From Pukyongia sp. (GTDB taxonomy: Bacteria; Bacteroidota; Bacteroidia; Flavobacteriales; Flavobacteriaceae): 64,000 nucleotides of DNA. The notes beneath the pieces were generated by a model, which saw only the letters and a list, made by a program, of their open reading frames with translations, searched no databases and was not told where the DNA came from. Of this stretch, positions 61,611 to 64,000 are shown in pieces (the first letter of the stretch is position 1; the number at the start of each line of letters is the position of its first letter). Position numbers and translations under genes: made by a program. Location of the stretch: the NCBI GenBank assembly GCA_030148705.1, contig JASBSY010000002.1:1-64000 (forward strand). The letters run 5' to 3'.

Positions 61611-61835
61611 ATGAAAAGAATTCTTTTATCATTCGCATCGCTTTGTTTAATATTATCTGTGTACTCGTGTAGAGAAACTACCGAGGAAAAAGCTGAAGAT
61701 GCTGTAGAAGCTGCAGCTGAAGATACAGAAGCAAATATGGAAGCTGCCGGCGACGCAATGGAAGACGCAGCACAAGAAGTTGAAGAAGAAGTGGAAGGCA
61801 CCGACGATATGAACGCCGATGACGACATGAACTAA
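61611..61835 (+). CDS. Small acidic lipoprotein, helical repeat type (paralogue)
   Basis: A 74-residue lipoprotein from ATG 61611 (MKRILLSFASLCLILSVYSC); 27 upstream in-frame residues are rejected. After the cysteine it reads RETTEEKAEDAVEAAAED, nearly the same as its upstream paralogue, then AMEDAAQEVEEEVEGTDD. A tandem gene duplication is the simple explanation. A terminator follows. Confidence 0.8.
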   Translation: MKRILLSFASLCLILSVYSCRETTEEKAEDAVEAAAEDTEANMEAAGDAMEDAAQEVEEEVEGTDDMNADDDMN

Positions 61836-61854
61836 TTCAGTTTTAAATTGTTTA

Positions 61855-61881
61855 AAAGCCCTGCTCTGCAGGGCTTTTTTT
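61855..61881 (+). terminator. Terminator after the acidic lipoprotein pair
   Basis: AAAGCCCTGC (61855-61864) pairs perfectly with GCAGGGCTTT (61868-61877), with a 3-nt loop, followed by TTTT. Confidence 0.92.
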
Positions 61882-61922
61882 ATGGTCCTTTGTTTAAATT
61901 TAACCTGAATTCCCTTCTATAT

Positions 61923-62354
61923 ATGAAAGCTCGAATTACTGAATCGTTTAAAACTATCGAACCAAAGCGGTTAATGATATATATGGTGGTATATTTTGTT
62001 TGGGGAATGCTTATGAACTACATAGGCCAGTGGCTTGAGATAGCAAAATTCCATCACTGGTGGCAGGTTCTTACCACCTATTTGCTGTATATGATCCCTG
62101 TATCAATAGCGCTCCGCCCCTTCCCGGTATTTACGCAATATGCTTACGGACTGGTGGCAATGGGACTCTTGGAATTCGGGGGTTATGCATTGGGCACCTC
62201 TTATATTTATCCGGACAATATACTCGAAAGGCTATTTGGCTCACACACCTTCGCACTGCTTATGGCACTTTTCTTCGCAAGCTATTTTCCAATCGGAAAT
62301 TGGGTAGTTAATCGACTTTTCTTACTTTTTGTCGATAAAAACGGTAAGAAATAA
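61923..62354 (+). CDS. Integral membrane protein of unknown function
   Basis: A 143-residue protein from ATG 61923 (MKARITESFKTIEPKRL) with about four membrane segments (MIYMVVYFVWGMLMNYIG; WWQVLTTYLLYMIPVSIAL; YAYGLVAMGLLEFGGYALG; FALLMALFFASYFPIG). I recognise no family. It stands alone after a terminator. Confidence 0.8.
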   Translation: MKARITESFKTIEPKRLMIYMVVYFVWGMLMNYIGQWLEIAKFHHWWQVLTTYLLYMIPVSIALRPFPVFTQYAYGLVAMGLLEFGGYALGTSYIYPDNILERLFGSHTFALLMALFFASYFPIGNWVVNRLFLLFVDKNGKK

Positions 62355-62452
62355 CCTACAAACATACAACCATATTAACAAAAATACCATAGGAAAAAAT
62401 TGCAAAGTTCTGTCTAGGTTTGTTTTGTGATTAACTTTATAAATATATCCCT

Positions 62453-62581
62453 ATGAAAAAATTAATGTTTATTTTAGCCTTGGCAGCCTTTTCACTAATG
62501 GCTTCGTGTACCCCAGAATCTATTGCAGGAGATGAGCAACAAATCGATAAAGACAAGTACGAAGTTCCGCCAAACGGATAA
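62453..62581 (+). CDS. Very small lipoprotein (42 residues)
   Basis: Start ATG 62453, stop TAA 62579-62581. The product begins MKKLMFILALAAFSLMASC, a signal peptide with lipobox LMASC (Cys19), and the mature part is only 24 residues, ending DKDKYEVPPNG. Short lipoproteins with such an IDKDK...PPNG end recur in Flavobacteriaceae as far as I recall. The gene overlaps the next one in another frame. Confidence 0.7.
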   Translation: MKKLMFILALAAFSLMASCTPESIAGDEQQIDKDKYEVPPNG

Positions 62582-63050
62582 AAAACACAAAATTAGAAAT
62601 GGGGTGTTGTTAACGATATTATTGGTAACGACACCCTTTGTATTTTACTTCTATAAATTCGCACCGGCCGAATCTGATAGATGGGAGACCTTTCTGGGAA
62701 CTATCGAATCGGGTGGATTTGGAAGCGTACAATCGTATATGCACGCCCTATTTACCAAGATTACTTTCATTATTCTAACGGCAACCTGGTTTCTAACGTC
62801 TCAAAACTGGTGGAAATACGCTATTCTGGTTCCACTTACAATGTTTCTGTTTCAGTTATCGGGAGTAATCAATTATAAGATTCAGTATATAGACGAATTC
62901 GATTTCTGGTATTCACTACCCGTAATTTTGCCAATACTGTTCTTCCTAATCTATATTTCGTATCGCATCGGTCGTCGTACACCAATGCAGCACAACCTGA
63001 AGGACGAAGTGGACGAAGAAATCGCAAGGATATTCAGTGACAATCTGTAA
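62532..63050 (+). CDS. Small integral membrane protein of unknown function
   Basis: A 172-residue protein if it starts at ATG 62532 (MSNKSIKTSTKFRQ). That start overlaps the tiny lipoprotein gene by 50 nt in a different frame; a GTG at 62604 just at the first membrane helix would avoid the overlap. About four hydrophobic segments (GVLLTILLVTTPFVFYFY; ITFIILTATWFL; YAILVPLTMFLFQLSGVI; LPVILPILFFLIYISY) and an acidic C-terminus are seen. No family name is known to me. Confidence 0.75.
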   Translation: MSNKSIKTSTKFRQTDKKHKIRNGVLLTILLVTTPFVFYFYKFAPAESDRWETFLGTIESGGFGSVQSYMHALFTKITFIILTATWFLTSQNWWKYAILVPLTMFLFQLSGVINYKIQYIDEFDFWYSLPVILPILFFLIYISYRIGRRTPMQHNLKDEVDEEIARIFSDNL

Positions 63051-63075
63051 CACATGACCATCATATGTTATCAGC

Positions 63076-63105
63076 GAAACCCCCGATCTTTAGATCGAGG
63101 GTTTC
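63076..63105 (+). terminator. Hairpin after the membrane protein gene
   Basis: A 14-bp stem with one mismatch, GAAACCCCCGATCT (63076-63089) with AGATCGAGGGTTTC (63092-63105), 2-nt loop. Only a short T-tract follows, so termination may be weak. Confidence 0.65.
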
Positions 63106-63120
63106 TTACGTAGTATACAG

Positions 63121-63291
63121 GGTGAGTCCCACCACTACAACGTCAACATAAAACCCAATTCCGCTGCGCGAAATTTCTTTTTTTATTCCTCAAACTATAG
63201 GCGGGAATTACCTGCGGTGAGTCCCGCTACTACAACGTCAACATAAAACCTAATTCCGCTGCGCGAAATTTCTTTTTTTTATTCCTCAAAC
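63121..63291. repeat. Two tandem copies of a ~75-bp repeat, 95-bp period
   Basis: Copies at 63121-63195 and 63216-63291 both begin GGTGAGTCCC and contain ACTACAACGTCAACATAAAA and AATTCCGCTGCGCGAAATTT. They differ at a few bases and one T. They lie downstream of the two tRNA genes (minus strand). The whole 63051-63365 interval has no gene. Confidence 0.75.
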
Positions 63292-63325
63292 CTTCGGAAA
63301 TCCGGATTTCCGCGGCTTTCGGAAT

Positions 63326-63356
63326 AAAAAAAACCGAATCTTCCGATTCGGTTTTT
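63326..63356 (-). terminator. Terminator of the tRNA transcript
   Basis: CCGAATC (63334-63340) pairs with GATTCGG (63345-63351), flanked by A and T runs. On the minus strand the stem is followed by a long T-tract, right after tRNA-Leu. Confidence 0.88.
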
Positions 63357-63365
63357 ATGCATTTG

Positions 63366-63451
63366 TACAGAAGGCGGGACTTGAACCCGCACGGGCATTT
63401 CTGCCCATTGGATTTTAAGTCCAACGTGTCTACCAATTCCACCACTTCTGC
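63366..63451 (-). tRNA. tRNA-Leu (UAA)
   Basis: 86 nt read on the minus strand: acceptor GCAGAAG with CTTCTGT, anticodon loop CTTAAAA within TTGGA/TCCAA giving anticodon UAA, long variable arm (GGGCA...TGCCC), T-loop GGTTCAAGTCC. CCA is not encoded. Confidence 0.96.
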
Positions 63452-63498
63452 ATTCAGACTTAAACATACAAGCCGATCGTACAATCGGCCTGTAGTTG

Positions 63499-63571
63499 AG
63501 CGAAAAACGGGATTCGAACCCGCGACCTCCACCTTGGCAAGGTGGCGCTCTACCAACTGAGCTATTTTCGC
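63499..63571 (-). tRNA. tRNA-Gly (GCC)
   Basis: 73 nt on the minus strand: acceptor GCGAAAA with TTTTCGC, anticodon loop TTGCCAA within CCACC/GGTGG giving GCC, T-loop GGTTCGAATCC, discriminator U. CCA is not encoded. It lies 47 nt upstream of tRNA-Leu in the same transcript. Confidence 0.96.
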
Positions 63572-63616
63572 GAAAAAAATATGAACGTGCTTTAAAACTA
63601 AAGCGGACGCAAATTT

Positions 63617-63644
63617 AAAACTTTTCAGGCAATTGAAAAGTTTT
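63617..63644. terminator. Palindrome after mutS, possible terminator
   Basis: AAAACTTTTCA (63617-63627) pairs perfectly with TGAAAAGTTTT (63634-63644). It lies just after the mutS stop, but a long T-tract is missing on the minus strand, so termination is uncertain. Confidence 0.45.
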
Positions 63645-63652
63645 TTCAAAAT

Positions 63653-64000
63653 TTATTTTTTAGTTCGCAAAGTGGCATTCCGCTGTAGCATCCGCTTGAT
63701 TTCATTCAGCTTCATCAAGGCCTCGACAGGAGTGAGGGTATCGATATCAATATCGAGGATCTCCTCCCTCAATTCTTCCAGTAACGGATCATCCAGTTTG
63801 AAGAAACTTAACTGAACATCCTCCCGGGATGCCTGTCGGATTTCTTCTGTAAGTTCCTCGGAACCATGCGATTTCTCCAATCGTTTAAGCAATTTATTCG
63901 CTCGCTCCAAGACCTGTTTAGGCATTCCCGCCATCTTTGCAACGTGAATGCCGAAGCTGTGCTGAGAACCCCCCGGAACCAGTTTTCTCAAGAACAACAC
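63653..64000 (-). CDS. mutS: DNA mismatch repair protein MutS, C-terminal part (partial)
   Basis: The frame runs off the right edge; the last 115 residues are visible. KLVPGGSQHSFGIHVAKMAGMP is the conserved end of the MutS ATPase/helix-turn-helix region, and the remainder is the C-terminal helical tail (LERANKLLKRLE... PVEALMKLNEIKRML) used for tetramer formation. The ATP-binding motifs lie outside the window. The tRNA genes follow on the same strand. Confidence 0.93.
   Translation of the reverse strand: MLFLRKLVPGGSQHSFGIHVAKMAGMPKQVLERANKLLKRLEKSHGSEELTEEIRQASREDVQLSFFKLDDPLLEELREEILDIDIDTLTPVEALMKLNEIKRMLQRNATLRTKK

Noticed and set aside
61848-61922. 25-codon N-terminal extension of the membrane protein at 61923
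   Set aside because: It would be translated through the terminator hairpin at 61855-61881.
63121-63291. CRISPR array
   Set aside because: Only two copies, 95-bp period, unit far longer than CRISPR repeats, no cas genes.
63230-63649. Open frames across the tRNA genes and the 95-bp repeat (both strands)
   Set aside because: They are translations of tRNA-Leu and tRNA-Gly sequence; structure and anticodons identify the tRNAs.

Overview
ORGANISM. The window looks like the chromosome of a marine-type flavobacterium (Bacteroidota, Flavobacteriaceae). The support is a type IX secretion C-terminal sorting domain at the left edge, Bacteroidota -7 boxes (TAnnTTTG) before many genes, few visible Shine-Dalgarno sequences, and lineage-typical families (GLPGLI, DUF5686, outer-membrane beta-barrels with carboxypeptidase-like N-domains, 2TM protein next to folA, standalone pdhB beside etfBA). 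No phage, IS element, CRISPR array or rRNA was seen. LAYOUT. (1) 1-2.4 kb: end of a T9SS cargo protein and a secreted tail-fibre-like protein. (2) 2.4-5.5 kb: a tiny DUF5522 protein overlapping urocanate hydratase (hutU), then a DUF4136 lipoprotein. (3) 5.5-22.4 kb: a tightly packed 16-gene minus-strand operon for phenylacetyl-CoA catabolism (paaE, A, B, C, D, G, H, I, J, an SDR, paaZ, an enoyl-CoA hydratase, paaY) that ends in a 2-oxoacid dehydrogenase E2, an IlvE-type aminotransferase and a fused E1. A TetR regulator lies upstream, and the operon promoter sits inside a long palindrome. No phenylacetate-CoA ligase (paaK) is present. (4) 22.6-28.2 kb: rhodanese, DUF4230 protein, an outer-membrane beta-barrel and two GLPGLI proteins. 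(5) 28.3-34 kb: a two-component system, an unknown exported protein, deoxynucleoside kinase and polyphosphate kinase. (6) 34-39 kb: App1-type phosphatase, DUF4010/MgtC protein and a membrane pyrophosphatase with a long C-terminal tail. (7) 39-39.5 kb: a GIY-YIG nuclease gene bracketed by two inverted copies of a hairpin repeat and by a short direct repeat. (8) 39.5-48.9 kb: DUF5686 outer-membrane protein, pdhB, etfB-etfA, bifunctional nuclease, a nucleoside transporter with an added N-domain, thyA, TonB-like protein. (9) 49-52.3 kb: ergothioneine genes egtB and egtD with a convergent PLP enzyme that may be EgtE. (10) 52.3-59.5 kb: 2TM protein, folA, fructosamine kinase-like protein, fabD, galE, DegT-type aminotransferase, Kdo transferase waaA, DUF2461 protein. 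(11) 59.6-63.1 kb: several small acidic lipoproteins around a self-cleaving-type S24 regulator, plus two small membrane proteins. (12) 63.1-64 kb: a 95-bp tandem repeat, tRNA-Leu(UAA), tRNA-Gly(GCC) and the 3' end of mutS. HOW THE GENES WORK TOGETHER. The best system-level idea is in region 3. Transaminase, fused E1 and E2 could turn phenylalanine into phenylpyruvate and then directly into phenylacetyl-CoA, feeding the PaaABCE epoxidase without a ligase. This is inference from gene content. The second is the GIY-YIG cassette with covarying hairpins. Regulatory sites visible by eye include the PaaR-like operator, three GTTAA boxes spaced 10 bp in front of the histidine kinase, and twin palindromes in front of the S24 regulator.
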